The notes beneath the pieces were generated by a model, which saw only the letters and a list, made by a program, of their open reading frames with translations, had not been told where the DNA came from and searched no databases. From Streptomyces sp. NRRL B-24484 (GTDB lineage: Bacteria > Actinomycetota > Actinomycetes > Streptomycetales > Streptomycetaceae): a stretch of 64,000 bases of DNA. The stretch spans positions 1 through 64,000 of the forward strand of contig NZ_JOAI01000038.1 in assembly GCF_000717715.1 (NCBI RefSeq). Reading direction: 5' to 3'. Shown in pieces: positions 34,605 to 42,691 of this stretch (position 1 is its first letter; every line of letters begins with the position of its first letter). The position numbers and the translations under genes were made by a program.

Positions 34605-35240
34605 TCAGTACCACAGGGTGAGCCCGGCCGCACCGACTCCTGTGCACGCCGCGTGACGCAGCACCCGAAGCGGGCCGTCGATCAGTTCGTCGACATCGCG
34701 GTTCGGGTCGTCCGCCATCTCGTCCAGCCACAGCCGTATCCGGGCGGCCACCCGGGCCCGACGCAGCGGGTGAAGGTCGAGCGCCTGCTCGGCCGCGGGA
34801 AGCGCGGCACGTACCTGGGCAGCATCGAACAGGAACTGCCCGCAGCAGCCGGGGAGTCGGAGCGTCGCATCGAGGCCGAGCCCCCACGTGAGCGCGGCCG
34901 CGCCGTCGCCCCTGGGCACCCCGGCGCAGAACAGGCCTTCGCCCTCCTGCTGCGGGACCACGTGCAGCAGATGCTCCTGGAACTCGTCCACCTCGCTCCC
35001 GTCGTTACGGACCCTGTCGACCGCATCGGCGAAGCGCACGATCTCGTCGGTGCACCACGGCCGCCCGCCCGCCCCTTCGAACGTCCCCGCGGGCTCGAAC
35101 CGCTCCCGCCACCGACTCGTCTCGGCCGACGGCTCCGGCCACACGCCGTGCGCGCCGGCAGCGTCGGGGAACCGGCGGCGCGCTTCCTCGACGGCGGTGT
35201 CATCCAGGACGCCGACCACCCAGACCCCCATCACGCTCAT
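34605..35240 (-). CDS. Hypothetical protein, 211 residues
   Basis: I do not recognise the family. The protein starts MSVMGVWVVGVLDDTAVEEA, is acidic and Trp-rich in its N-terminal third, has GLFCAGVPRGDGAAALTWGL in the middle and a helical C-terminal part (ARIRLWLDEMADDPNRDVDE). There is no signal peptide or membrane segment, so it is probably cytoplasmic. AAGGAG five bases before the ATG at 35240 supports this start over an upstream in-frame ATG at 35285. It faces the last NRPS-cluster gene and is probably outside the cluster. A 12-bp palindrome CCTGCCGGCAGG (34569-34580) lies between the two stop codons. Confidence 0.65.
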   Translation of the reverse strand: MSVMGVWVVGVLDDTAVEEARRRFPDAAGAHGVWPEPSAETSRWRERFEPAGTFEGAGGRPWCTDEIVRFADAVDRVRNDGSEVDEFQEHLLHVVPQQEGEGLFCAGVPRGDGAAALTWGLGLDATLRLPGCCGQFLFDAAQVRAALPAAEQALDLHPLRRARVAARIRLWLDEMADDPNRDVDELIDGPLRVLRHAACTGVGAAGLTLWY

Positions 35241-35550
35241 CCGCGCTCCTTCACCTCGACGTCGCTCAGACCGATCGTCCAGCACCTCTTCCGCGGCAGA
35301 TCCACGAGCGGGCCCGGGATGTGATTATCGCCCGTCCACACATGCATTGGTCGGAATCACTCGCTGAATAGTCCACCGGTTCGACGAGTGTTCGGTGATG
35401 TAACGTCCGACGCATTCCCGGTGCGCGGCGCCGTCCGAGAGCCGCACGTCGGACGCGCGGGTTGACGATCGGGATTTCCTGCCGTGTGCACTAGGATCCG
35501 GCTCTGGCATCACGTGATCGACCGCGTTCAAACAATCGAGGAGAAGCCCG
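35241..35550. other. 310-bp intergenic region
   Basis: No gene seen. It is the divergent gap between the hypothetical protein and the small barrel protein. It contains a loose inverted repeat CACTCG/CGAGTG around 35358-35390 and AT-richer stretches, but no promoter with acceptable -35/-10 spacing that I can defend. Confidence 0.4.
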
Positions 35551-35847
35551 ATGATCGGCGTGCTCGTGACCTTCACGCAGACCGAGAAGTTCGACCGTTC
35601 CACTGTCGCGAAGATTGCCGGCGAACTCCGAGGACCGTTCGAAGGCATGGCCGGCCTGCGCTTCAAGAGCTTCATGCTCGACGACGACGGATTCCATGCA
35701 CGGAACTTCTACGTGTGGGACGACGAGGACAAGGCCCGTTCCTTCTTCACGCAGGAGCTCGTCGACATGGTGGCGGGGATCTACGGCGTCCCGCCCACGA
35801 TCGAATACCTCGACGTCGTGGGGTTCGTGGACAACTCCGGCACCTGA
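35551..35847 (+). CDS. YdhR-like dimeric alpha/beta-barrel protein
   Basis: This 98-residue single-domain protein (MIGVLVTFTQTEKFDRSTVA ... ARNFYVWDDEDKARSFFTQE ... TIEYLDVVGFVDN) has the alternating beta-alpha pattern of ferredoxin-like dimeric barrels grouped as YdhR-type or antibiotic-biosynthesis-type monooxygenases. Such proteins may bind or oxidise small aromatic compounds, or have no known activity. AGGAG lies seven bases before the ATG. It is monocistronic. Its third-position GC is lower than that of its neighbours. Confidence 0.65.
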   Translation: MIGVLVTFTQTEKFDRSTVAKIAGELRGPFEGMAGLRFKSFMLDDDGFHARNFYVWDDEDKARSFFTQELVDMVAGIYGVPPTIEYLDVVGFVDNSGT

Positions 35848-35909
35848 TTCCGGAGGGAACTCCCGCCCCGGCCGTTGTGGGCCATCGGGGCGATGTCGGG
35901 CACCGGGCG

Positions 35910-36788
35910 CTACGGGGCGTTCGGCCGGAAGTGCCTGACCACTGCGCCCGTCACCGCGCCCGCGACCATGGGAAGGCCGGTGATCAGTCCGGCGACGAGG
36001 ACGAGCTCGAGGAGGACCTCGCCCGCTCCGGGCCCCTGGTCGCCCGCTGCGGCGCCCACGTATCTCGACATCAGGCTGAGGGGCATCGCCACCGTTCCTC
36101 CGGCGAGTGCCACCAGCGGGAGCCACTCGCCGTGGCGGGCGACGGACCACCCGAGGAGCGCAGCGGGGACGGCGAGCAGGAGCAGCGTCAGCATGATGCA
36201 GCCGCCCGCCATGTCCTCCATGCCGAAGAACCAGGGCAGCCACATGGCTGCGGCCGAACCGACCGTCCAGAGCGCCGGGCGCGTCCACCTGTGGCGCGGC
36301 CCGGGACCCGGTCCGGCGATGCGGGTGGCTGGTTGCCGGCCGGCGGTCGGGCGCTGCCACCGGGCCTCGCAAGAGTGGCGCAGGGCCTGGCCGAGCACCA
36401 CGCCGACGAACAGCGGGACTTCGGCGCATCCCGCGAATACCGGCCAGACGACCGCGCCGACGAACAGCCCGTGGGGTGCCGGGCCTCCGGTCGGCGCGTC
36501 GAGCCAGAGGACCTGCACCAGGAAGAGGGCGGCGCAGAGTCCGGCCGCGAGGCCGAGGAGTGTCCAGGCCCCAAGGTAGCCGAGGAGGATGCCGAGCAGC
36601 AGGCCCGAGCCGCCGCCCAGGAGGAGCACCCCGGGCAGAACCGCACTGCCCGACCGGGTCCCGGCGACCGCCGGGAGGAAGAGGGTCAGCGGCGCGAAGA
36701 CGGCCCAGGCCGCGGACCAGTACGTGCTGTACGGCGGAGGGCGGAGCCTCGTACTGCCGCGCACCGGGCGACCGCTGTACTCGGGCAC
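35910..36788 (-). CDS. Polytopic membrane protein of unknown function
   Basis: This 292-residue protein has about seven or eight hydrophobic segments (for example VFAPLTLFLPAVA, LLLGGGSGLLLGILLGYLGA, CIMLTLLLLAVPAALLG, LVLVAGLITGLPMVAGAV) and an Arg-rich central loop. No transporter or enzyme motif stands out. GTG start with GGGAGGG a few bases upstream. It diverges from the beta-lactamase-fold gene. The shared gap holds a perfect 14-bp palindrome. Confidence 0.65.
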   Translation of the reverse strand: MPEYSGRPVRGSTRLRPPPYSTYWSAAWAVFAPLTLFLPAVAGTRSGSAVLPGVLLLGGGSGLLLGILLGYLGAWTLLGLAAGLCAALFLVQVLWLDAPTGGPAPHGLFVGAVVWPVFAGCAEVPLFVGVVLGQALRHSCEARWQRPTAGRQPATRIAGPGPGPRHRWTRPALWTVGSAAAMWLPWFFGMEDMAGGCIMLTLLLLAVPAALLGWSVARHGEWLPLVALAGGTVAMPLSLMSRYVGAAAGDQGPGAGEVLLELVLVAGLITGLPMVAGAVTGAVVRHFRPNAP

Positions 36789-36860
36789 CGGACCCTCCCT
36801 GCCGTTCCCGGGCAGGTGGGACCCCTGCCGTGCTCGGTGCCGGTCATCCTTCCAGCTCTT

Positions 36861-36874
36861 TTGAACGCGTTCAA
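36861..36874. promoter_or_regulatory. Perfect 14-bp palindrome, probable operator
   Basis: TTGAACGCGTTCAA is a perfect palindrome centred on CG and set in the 206-bp divergent gap between the membrane-protein gene and the beta-lactamase-fold gene. The AT-rich arms around a central CG recall LacI-family operators. No LacI gene is in the window. A ROK-type regulator is 21 kb away. Confidence 0.5.
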
Positions 36875-36994
36875 GTCAACTCTCGCGGATGGTGCCGTGG
36901 CCCGCCCACTCTCCCGGGGGACGGGGTCCGGCCGTCCGGCGGAGCCGTCGGGGTGTCGGCCGGCGGCAGCGCGGGCGTGCTCGCACGCTGGGGC

Positions 36995-38209
36995 ATGACA
37001 CGTACTCAGACCGCGCTGCTCTGCGCGGCCACGCTGTTCGCCGCCACGCTGCAGTCCACCGCGGGGGTGGCCGTCGCCGCCGGGGGCGGCGGGCGCGACG
37101 GGCAGGCCTGCGTCAGCACCCCGGAGCCGCTCCGCGGGAAGGCCCGGCAGGTCGACCGGATCGTCGGCCAGGTGAAGGACGAACTCGGCTTGAAGGCCGT
37201 CCTGTTCAAGGTGACCCAGGGCGGCCGGGAGATCGTCACCGGGGCGCAGGGCGAGTCCATGACCGGGGTGCCCGCCGGGCCGGGCATGCACTTCCGGGCC
37301 GGTTCGGTGGCGATCGCCTTCATGGGGACGGTGCTGCTGCAGCTGGTCGAGGAGGGCGAGGTCGGCCTGGACGACCCGGTCTCCCGCTGGCTGCCCGGCC
37401 TGCCGCACGGCGACGAGATCACCCTGCGGATGCTCGGCAGCTCCACCTCCGGCCTGGTGGACTACGTCCGCGACCCGGGTTTCCTGGCCGCGCTCGCCGC
37501 CGAGCCGTTCCGCCAGTGGACTCCGGAGGAGCTGGTGGGCATCTCCACCGCGCAGGACCTCTGGTACGAGCCGGGCACCAGCTGGAGCTACTCGCACGCC
37601 AACTTCGTCCTGCTCGGCGAGGCCCTGGAGCGGATCACCGGCACCCGGCTGGACCGGCTGCTGGAGGAGCGGGTGATGGGCCCGCTCGGGCTGCGGAACA
37701 CCCGCAACGGCTTCACCCCGGAGATCGAGTCCCCGGTGCTGCACGCCTTCACCGCCGAGCGCGGCACCTACGAGGAGTCCACCTTCTGGAACCCCTCCTG
37801 GACGACCGCACCGGGTGCCGTCCTCACCACCCACATCTGCGACCTGGAGCGCTCCGCCCGGGCGATCGGCGGCGGCGAGCTGCTCGACCGCCGCTCCTTC
37901 CGGGTGCAGCTCGACCCCGGCACGGTCGGCCTCGGCGGGGCCACCGAGACCTGCCCGGCGGACGTCTGCCTGCTCAACACCGAGGCCCGGCACTTCGGGC
38001 TGGGCATCCTGGTGGTGAACGACTGGGTGGTGCAGAACCCGTCGTTCTCCGGCTACGCCGCCCTCCAGGCGTACCTGCCGCAGAGCCGGCTCTCCATCGC
38101 CGTCTCCGCCACCAAGGGGCCCGACACCCCGGACGGGAACGCCGCCCAGGTCATCGCCGAGCGCATCTCCCAACTGCTCGCCCCGCAGAACCCGCTGGGC
38201 CTCCGCTGA
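36995..38209 (+). CDS. Secreted beta-lactamase-fold (serine hydrolase family) protein lacking the SxxK lysine
   Basis: This 404-residue protein has a signal peptide (LLCAATLFAATLQSTAGVAVAA) and the class C beta-lactamase/D-alanyl-D-alanine-peptidase fold: HFRAGSVAIAFMGTVLLQLV, VGLDDPVSRWLPGL, TLRMLGSSTSGLVDY and SYSHANFVLLGEALERITG. In active members the first motif is S-x-x-K. Here it is Ser104-Val-Ala-Ile107. The YxN motif is also modified (YSHAN). Four cysteines (Cys39 and a cluster near TCPADVCLL) could form disulfides. It is probably catalytically dead or altered, acting as a binding protein outside the cell. The ribosome site before the ATG at 36995 is weak. Confidence 0.75.
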   Translation: MTRTQTALLCAATLFAATLQSTAGVAVAAGGGGRDGQACVSTPEPLRGKARQVDRIVGQVKDELGLKAVLFKVTQGGREIVTGAQGESMTGVPAGPGMHFRAGSVAIAFMGTVLLQLVEEGEVGLDDPVSRWLPGLPHGDEITLRMLGSSTSGLVDYVRDPGFLAALAAEPFRQWTPEELVGISTAQDLWYEPGTSWSYSHANFVLLGEALERITGTRLDRLLEERVMGPLGLRNTRNGFTPEIESPVLHAFTAERGTYEESTFWNPSWTTAPGAVLTTHICDLERSARAIGGGELLDRRSFRVQLDPGTVGLGGATETCPADVCLLNTEARHFGLGILVVNDWVVQNPSFSGYAALQAYLPQSRLSIAVSATKGPDTPDGNAAQVIAERISQLLAPQNPLGLR

Positions 38210-38218
38210 CCCGGCCGT

Positions 38219-38256
38219 CCGCCGGCCGACACCCGCGACGCGGTGTCGGCCGGCGG
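38219..38256 (+). terminator. Terminator after the beta-lactamase-fold gene
   Basis: A perfect 15-bp stem (CCGCCGGCCGACACC and its complement) with an 8-nt loop begins 10 bp after the stop codon. Strong, no U-tract. Confidence 0.75.
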
Positions 38257-38344
38257 CGGTTCAACCGCTCTACCGCCGGGTAACTCGGCTCTGCCGACGC
38301 CACGTTGGCATGAATCCGACACTCTCGACACCCGGGCAGGCCCG

Positions 38345-40270
38345 ATGATCCGGCACCTCCTCCGCACCGCACTGACGCTGGCCCTGCCGGCCGCGCTGCT
38401 CGCCGCCCCCGCCGCCTCGGCAGCCCCGCCGACCGCCCCGGCATCCGCCGCCGGCGCGACGGCCTCCGGCCTCGCCGCCGACTGGACGGCGCCGCTCTCC
38501 ACCCGCGGCCGCTACATCGTCGACGCCACCGGCGCCCGTTTCAAGCTCCGGGCCGGCAACTGGGACGGCGCCCAGGGCTCGTGGACCGGGTCCGGCAGCG
38601 CCGCCGACCCGGCCAACCACCACAGCGGCCAGGACTCCCACGGCATCCCGCTCGGTCTCGACCGTGCCCGACTCCCGGCCCTGATGGCGGACTTCCATCG
38701 CCTCGGGCTCAACAGCATCCGGCTGCCCTTCTCCAACGAGATGATCCGCACCACCGCGCCGGTGTCCGACGCCGCCGTCGCGGCCAACCCGCAACTGCGC
38801 GGCCTCACCCCGCTGCAGGTCTACGACGCCGTCGTACGGGCGCTCACCGCGGACGGCTTCGCGGTGATCCTCAACAACCACACCAACACCACCCGGTGGT
38901 GCTGCGGCCTGGACGGCAACGAGCGCTGGAACAGCAGCCAGTCCACCGCGCAGTGGGAGGACGACTGGGTGTTCATGGCCCGGCGCTACCGCGACAACAA
39001 GCGGGTGGTCGGCGCCGACCTGTACAACGAGGTCCGCCGCGACTACCTCGACGACCCCAACTGGGGCCTCGGAGACGCCCACGACTGGTACGCCGCCGCC
39101 CAGCACGCCGGGGACCGCATCCTCGCCGAGGCCGGCCCCGACCTGCTGATCGTGGTCGAGGGCATCAACTGGACGGGCATCCCCGCCGACGGCCTGCCGC
39201 ACGGCCGCCCCACCCTCACCCCCGTCCGCACCCTCTCGCACACCCTGGTCGCCTCCCACAAACTGGTCTACTCGGCGCACTTCTACGGCTACACCGGCCC
39301 GAACCACAGCGGCGCCACCGGCCTCGGCGAGACCCACGACGCCCGCTACCAGGACCTGGGCCGCGACGAGCTCTACCGCGTCCTCGACCAGCAGGCCTTC
39401 TACGTCGCCACCGAGAGCGGGCAGCACTTCACCGCCCCCGTCTGGGTCAGCGAGTTCGGCATCGGCGCGGACGAGGGCGCCGCCGCCCCGCGGACCTGGT
39501 TCGGCAACTTCACCGACCGCCTGGCCGCCCTCGACACCGACTTCGCCTACTGGCCGCTGGTCGGCTGGAACGACCCCGGCCGCGGCGACAGTTGGGCCCT
39601 CCTCCGGTACACCGCCACCGGCGGCCGCTCGGGCGTGCTGGACGGCACGGACTGGCGCGCCGACGCCTGGAACCGCCTCGCCGCCGCGCCCGGCCTCACC
39701 GGGCAGGTGCCGGCCGCCGACTCCTGGCACATGCTGACCACCGACCACGCCGATGCCGTACAGTCCCTGCGGGTGCGCGCCGCCGGAGACTGGGACGGCG
39801 GAGCCCGCAAGGCCGTCTGCCCCGACGGCGAACGCCTCGCCGGCCTCTCCCGCACCGGCGGCCGCGGACTGTGCACGGACACCGCGACCGGCGGCGACCT
39901 GCGGGCCGCCACCGGCGAGGCCGTCGTCGTCCGCGACGAACGCAACGTCCCGGCCGGCGGCGACTGGGCGTCCGGCTACACCAAGTACCAGTGCGCACAG
40001 GGCCAGTACCTGATCGGCTACAGCCTGCGCGGCTCCCGCGTCTCGGCCGCCCTCTGCGCAACGGCCCGCCGCCCGCTCGGCACCGGCACCCGCACGGTCT
40101 GGTTCGACCGCGGCGACAACCGCCCGTCCGCCGACCCCGGCGGCGAATTCGCGTACGGCGCCTACAAGGGCCAGTGCGCACCCACCGAGTACGCGGCCGG
40201 CATCGCCTTCACCACCCGCATCGGCTCCTCCGGCACCCCGGACGCCCTGCTCTGCCGCCCGCTCTCCTGA
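38345..40270 (+). CDS. Secreted GH5-type glycoside hydrolase (cellulase-like) with C-terminal extension
   Basis: This 641-residue exported enzyme has signal peptide MIRHLLRTALTLALPAALLA ending near ASA, then a GH5-type TIM barrel: LNSIRLPFSNEM, VILNNHTNTTRWCCG, acid/base Glu in DLYNEV (about 229), YSAHFYGYTG, nucleophile Glu in VWVSEFG (about 370) and a closing Trp in YWPLVGWND. About 150 C-terminal residues follow with a twice-repeated pattern (KAVCPDGERLAGLS; KYQCAQGQYLIGYS; KGQCAPTEYAAGIAF), three Cys-containing strands suggesting a small lectin-like or carbohydrate-binding beta module. The ATG at 38345 immediately precedes the signal peptide. The substrate is likely a beta-glucan. Confidence 0.85.
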   Translation: MIRHLLRTALTLALPAALLAAPAASAAPPTAPASAAGATASGLAADWTAPLSTRGRYIVDATGARFKLRAGNWDGAQGSWTGSGSAADPANHHSGQDSHGIPLGLDRARLPALMADFHRLGLNSIRLPFSNEMIRTTAPVSDAAVAANPQLRGLTPLQVYDAVVRALTADGFAVILNNHTNTTRWCCGLDGNERWNSSQSTAQWEDDWVFMARRYRDNKRVVGADLYNEVRRDYLDDPNWGLGDAHDWYAAAQHAGDRILAEAGPDLLIVVEGINWTGIPADGLPHGRPTLTPVRTLSHTLVASHKLVYSAHFYGYTGPNHSGATGLGETHDARYQDLGRDELYRVLDQQAFYVATESGQHFTAPVWVSEFGIGADEGAAAPRTWFGNFTDRLAALDTDFAYWPLVGWNDPGRGDSWALLRYTATGGRSGVLDGTDWRADAWNRLAAAPGLTGQVPAADSWHMLTTDHADAVQSLRVRAAGDWDGGARKAVCPDGERLAGLSRTGGRGLCTDTATGGDLRAATGEAVVVRDERNVPAGGDWASGYTKYQCAQGQYLIGYSLRGSRVSAALCATARRPLGTGTRTVWFDRGDNRPSADPGGEFAYGAYKGQCAPTEYAAGIAFTTRIGSSGTPDALLCRPLS

Positions 40271-40968
40271 CCGCCGATCGGGACGGTCTCCCGGCCGAAC
40301 TTCGTGGGCATTCCTTCGTCGGCGCACCGCCCGACCGAGGCTTGATCCGTATTGCGTCGCGGCTCGGTCGCCGGTCGATGCGCGCGTGCGGGCGCGTCGG
40401 CCGGGCGGCCTCCGCGATGCGCAGGCGGCCTCGCGCAGGACGTCCATGGCCGCCCACTGTCAGGACGCCCGGTTCTCGGCGCGGCCGAGCCGCAGCAGCG
40501 CGCCGTGTACGTCGACTCCGGCGACGGCTTCGATCGGCGAGTTCGGCCACAGGGTGTCAGCCCCCGTGGGGCCTCGCTGCCGGGCCGGTGCCGCCGACGT
40601 GCATCGCTCGTCCGGTGCGGCGGTGTGGGTCGCGTTCAGCGGGGGACGCCGGCGGTCGGCAGGCCGACAGTCGGTGGACTGCGGCGACGTGCGGCCGGGC
40701 GGGCGGTGCGTGTGCGTGCAGGCCGTGGCGAGGCCACGTCCAGTGCGGGGCGCCGGTCGTGGTCGTCGACCGTATTCGCGCCACCATGATTCCCGTGACC
40801 TCGTGAACGTGTGCCTTCGGGGGAACCGCGCCGGTCGCGGTATTTCGATTTTGCTGGAACGTTGGAATGAATGCACCTTTCGCGTTTTCGGATACGCGCA
40901 TCGGTGGTGTCTGCCGGAGGCTCGGATTCGGTGTTGACGAGCAGGTGAAGTGAGCGCGCGCCCGGGCG
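40271..40968. other. 698-bp region without a supported gene
   Basis: Open frames on both strands here lack codon bias, ribosome sites and recognisable domains. The first 500 bp are GC-rich, while 40780-40940 is distinctly more AT-rich. It may hold the decayed remains of a gene. Nothing can be named. Confidence 0.5.
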
Positions 40969-41988
40969 TCAGCTGCGGAAGCCGACGTGGACGTGGTCGT
41001 GGTGGGCGTCGTCGGTGAAGAACTGGCTGGGGGTGGTGCCGCCGGAGAGTTGGCGGGGGCCGCCGACGTTGTAGGAGCCGCTCGCCGCCGCGGCCCGCAT
41101 GAAGCCGTCGACCAGGTCGTGCGGGGTCGCCGGGTCGACCACCTCGTGGCCGTCGATCCGCCAGACGTCGAAGGCCCGCCCCGGCGGATGGTCACTCGGC
41201 CGGGAGGTGCCGAACACGTCGATGGGGTGCCCGGAGCGCAGCACGGTCACCGCGTACGAGTACCGTCCGGCCAGTGCCAGCATCGAGGCGAGGACGCTCT
41301 CGTGCACCCCGCCCCCGCGGACGTCCGCGACCGCGGCCGGCGGCAGCTGGATCCGCGGCTCGGCCAGCACCCGCTGCGCCGCGTCGGAGAGCGTGGCGGC
41401 GGGCGGCGCCGGTTCGGCCGGGTGCAGGGCGGTGACGTTCCAGCGGGGCTGCGCCCGGACCAGCCGTACGTCCACGGTGGTGCCCCCCGAACCCTCGGTG
41501 GTCCACTGCCGGCAGGGGACCATCACGCTGGCGGAGTCGGTGAGGTGCCCGCCCCACTGGGCGTTGATCACCTGCAGGACGGCCTGCGGGGCCGACCCGA
41601 GCAGCGGTCCGGCCTGGTCGGCGAGCGAGGGGTCGAGGCCGAGCGCCCGGACCCGTTCGCGGGCGGCCGCCAGGCCCTGTCCGCCGGGCGGCCAGGCGCC
41701 GAGTGCCTCGACCAGCTGGGTCGCCCGCAGCTTCACGTCCGGATCGATCTCGCCGGGGCCGGGCTGCCACGGGCTGGTGGCCGGGAGCGCCGCCGAGGAC
41801 GTCTGCGAGGGGGTCGGCGAAGAGGCGTGCGGGGTGGCCCCGGATGAGGCGGCGGAGGAGGCGGCGGGTGCGGCCGGGCCCGTGCGGCTGGTGCAGGCCC
41901 CCAGCACCACCCCCGCCAGGCCGAGCAGCAGCGCCCGCCGGGGCACCTGGAACGCCTGCGGCGAGGGCCGGGGGTTCTCGGCGCTCAC
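40969..41988 (-). CDS. Lipoprotein with M15-like D,D-peptidase domain
   Basis: This 339-residue protein starts with VPRRALLLGLAGVVLGAC, a Tat/Sec-like export signal ending in lipobox LGAC (Cys about 32), followed by an Ala/Ser/Thr/Pro linker. The C-terminal domain carries the zinc motif of M15 peptidases: PSDHPPGRAFDVW (S-x-H-x2-G-x-A-x-D) and HHDHVHVGF (H-x-H). It should be anchored outside the membrane and act on D-amino-acid bonds in cell-wall peptides, or simply bind zinc. GTG start at 41988 with GGTGGGG upstream. It diverges from the CPT-like gene. Confidence 0.75.
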   Translation of the reverse strand: MSAENPRPSPQAFQVPRRALLLGLAGVVLGACTSRTGPAAPAASSAASSGATPHASSPTPSQTSSAALPATSPWQPGPGEIDPDVKLRATQLVEALGAWPPGGQGLAAARERVRALGLDPSLADQAGPLLGSAPQAVLQVINAQWGGHLTDSASVMVPCRQWTTEGSGGTTVDVRLVRAQPRWNVTALHPAEPAPPAATLSDAAQRVLAEPRIQLPPAAVADVRGGGVHESVLASMLALAGRYSYAVTVLRSGHPIDVFGTSRPSDHPPGRAFDVWRIDGHEVVDPATPHDLVDGFMRAAAASGSYNVGGPRQLSGGTTPSQFFTDDAHHDHVHVGFRS

Positions 41989-42087
41989 CGCCCCACCGTA
42001 CGACGGCCGGGCCCGGGCGGCCCGGTCACCGGGCGCAGCGTCCCGGAACCGCGTAATCCGGCGCCCACCCCATGTGATCATGTCGGC

Positions 42088-42660
42088 ATGGCAACCGGTC
42101 GGATCATCTTCCTCAACGGCACGTCCAGCTCCGGCAAGTCCAGCATCGCGCGGGAACTCCTGGACATCCTGGACGACGGCGTCTTCTTCCATCTGGCGGT
42201 CGACGGCTTCAACGCCATGCGCACCAAGCGGGAACTCGGCGAGGCCGAACTCGTAGCCGCGCTGCGCCGCACCAGGGAGGGCTTCCACCGTTCGATCGCG
42301 GCCATGGCGAGCGCGGGCAACGACGTCGTCGTCGACCACGTGCTGAGCGAGGAGTGGCGGCTGCTCGACTGCCTCGCCGTGCTGCCGCCGGAGGACGTGC
42401 TGTTCGTGGGTGTGCACTGCCCGCCGGACGAACTGGCCCGCCGCGAACGGGACCGGGGCGACCGGCCGCCGGGCCTCGCGGTGCACCAGTACGGGCTGGT
42501 GCACCGGCACGGCGACTACGACCTGGAGTGCGACACCGCCGCGGCGAGCCCCCGGGCGTGCGCGGAGCGGATCAAGGAGTTCCTGCCGCGGCGTCCCACG
42601 CCGACGGCGTTCAGTCGGCTCCGCGAGAAGTACCTGACGGACGGTCGGCACACGGGCTGA
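42088..42660 (+). CDS. Chloramphenicol phosphotransferase-like P-loop kinase
   Basis: This 190-residue protein opens with P-loop IIFLNGTSSSGKSSIAREL (about 7-25). Asp39 in FHLAVDGFNAM corresponds to the catalytic base of chloramphenicol 3-O-phosphotransferase, and VVVDHVLSEEWRLLDCL, VGVHCPPDELARRERDRGDR and QYGLVHRHGDYDLECDT complete the family pattern. Members phosphorylate chloramphenicol or unknown hydroxylated substrates. Many streptomycetes that do not make chloramphenicol have one. Cytoplasmic, monocistronic. Confidence 0.82.
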   Translation: MATGRIIFLNGTSSSGKSSIARELLDILDDGVFFHLAVDGFNAMRTKRELGEAELVAALRRTREGFHRSIAAMASAGNDVVVDHVLSEEWRLLDCLAVLPPEDVLFVGVHCPPDELARRERDRGDRPPGLAVHQYGLVHRHGDYDLECDTAAASPRACAERIKEFLPRRPTPTAFSRLREKYLTDGRHTG

Positions 42661-42691
42661 GCCGTGACCCTACGGCGCTCAGATGATCACT

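Noticed and set aside
35462..35497. TTGACG and TAGGAT as a promoter for the YdhR-like gene
   Set aside because: The hexamers are 24 bp apart, too far for a sigma70-type promoter.
40352..40937. Open frames in both directions between the GH5 and M15-like genes
   Set aside because: No ribosome site, no codon bias, Arg/Ser-rich composition and no recognisable domain.
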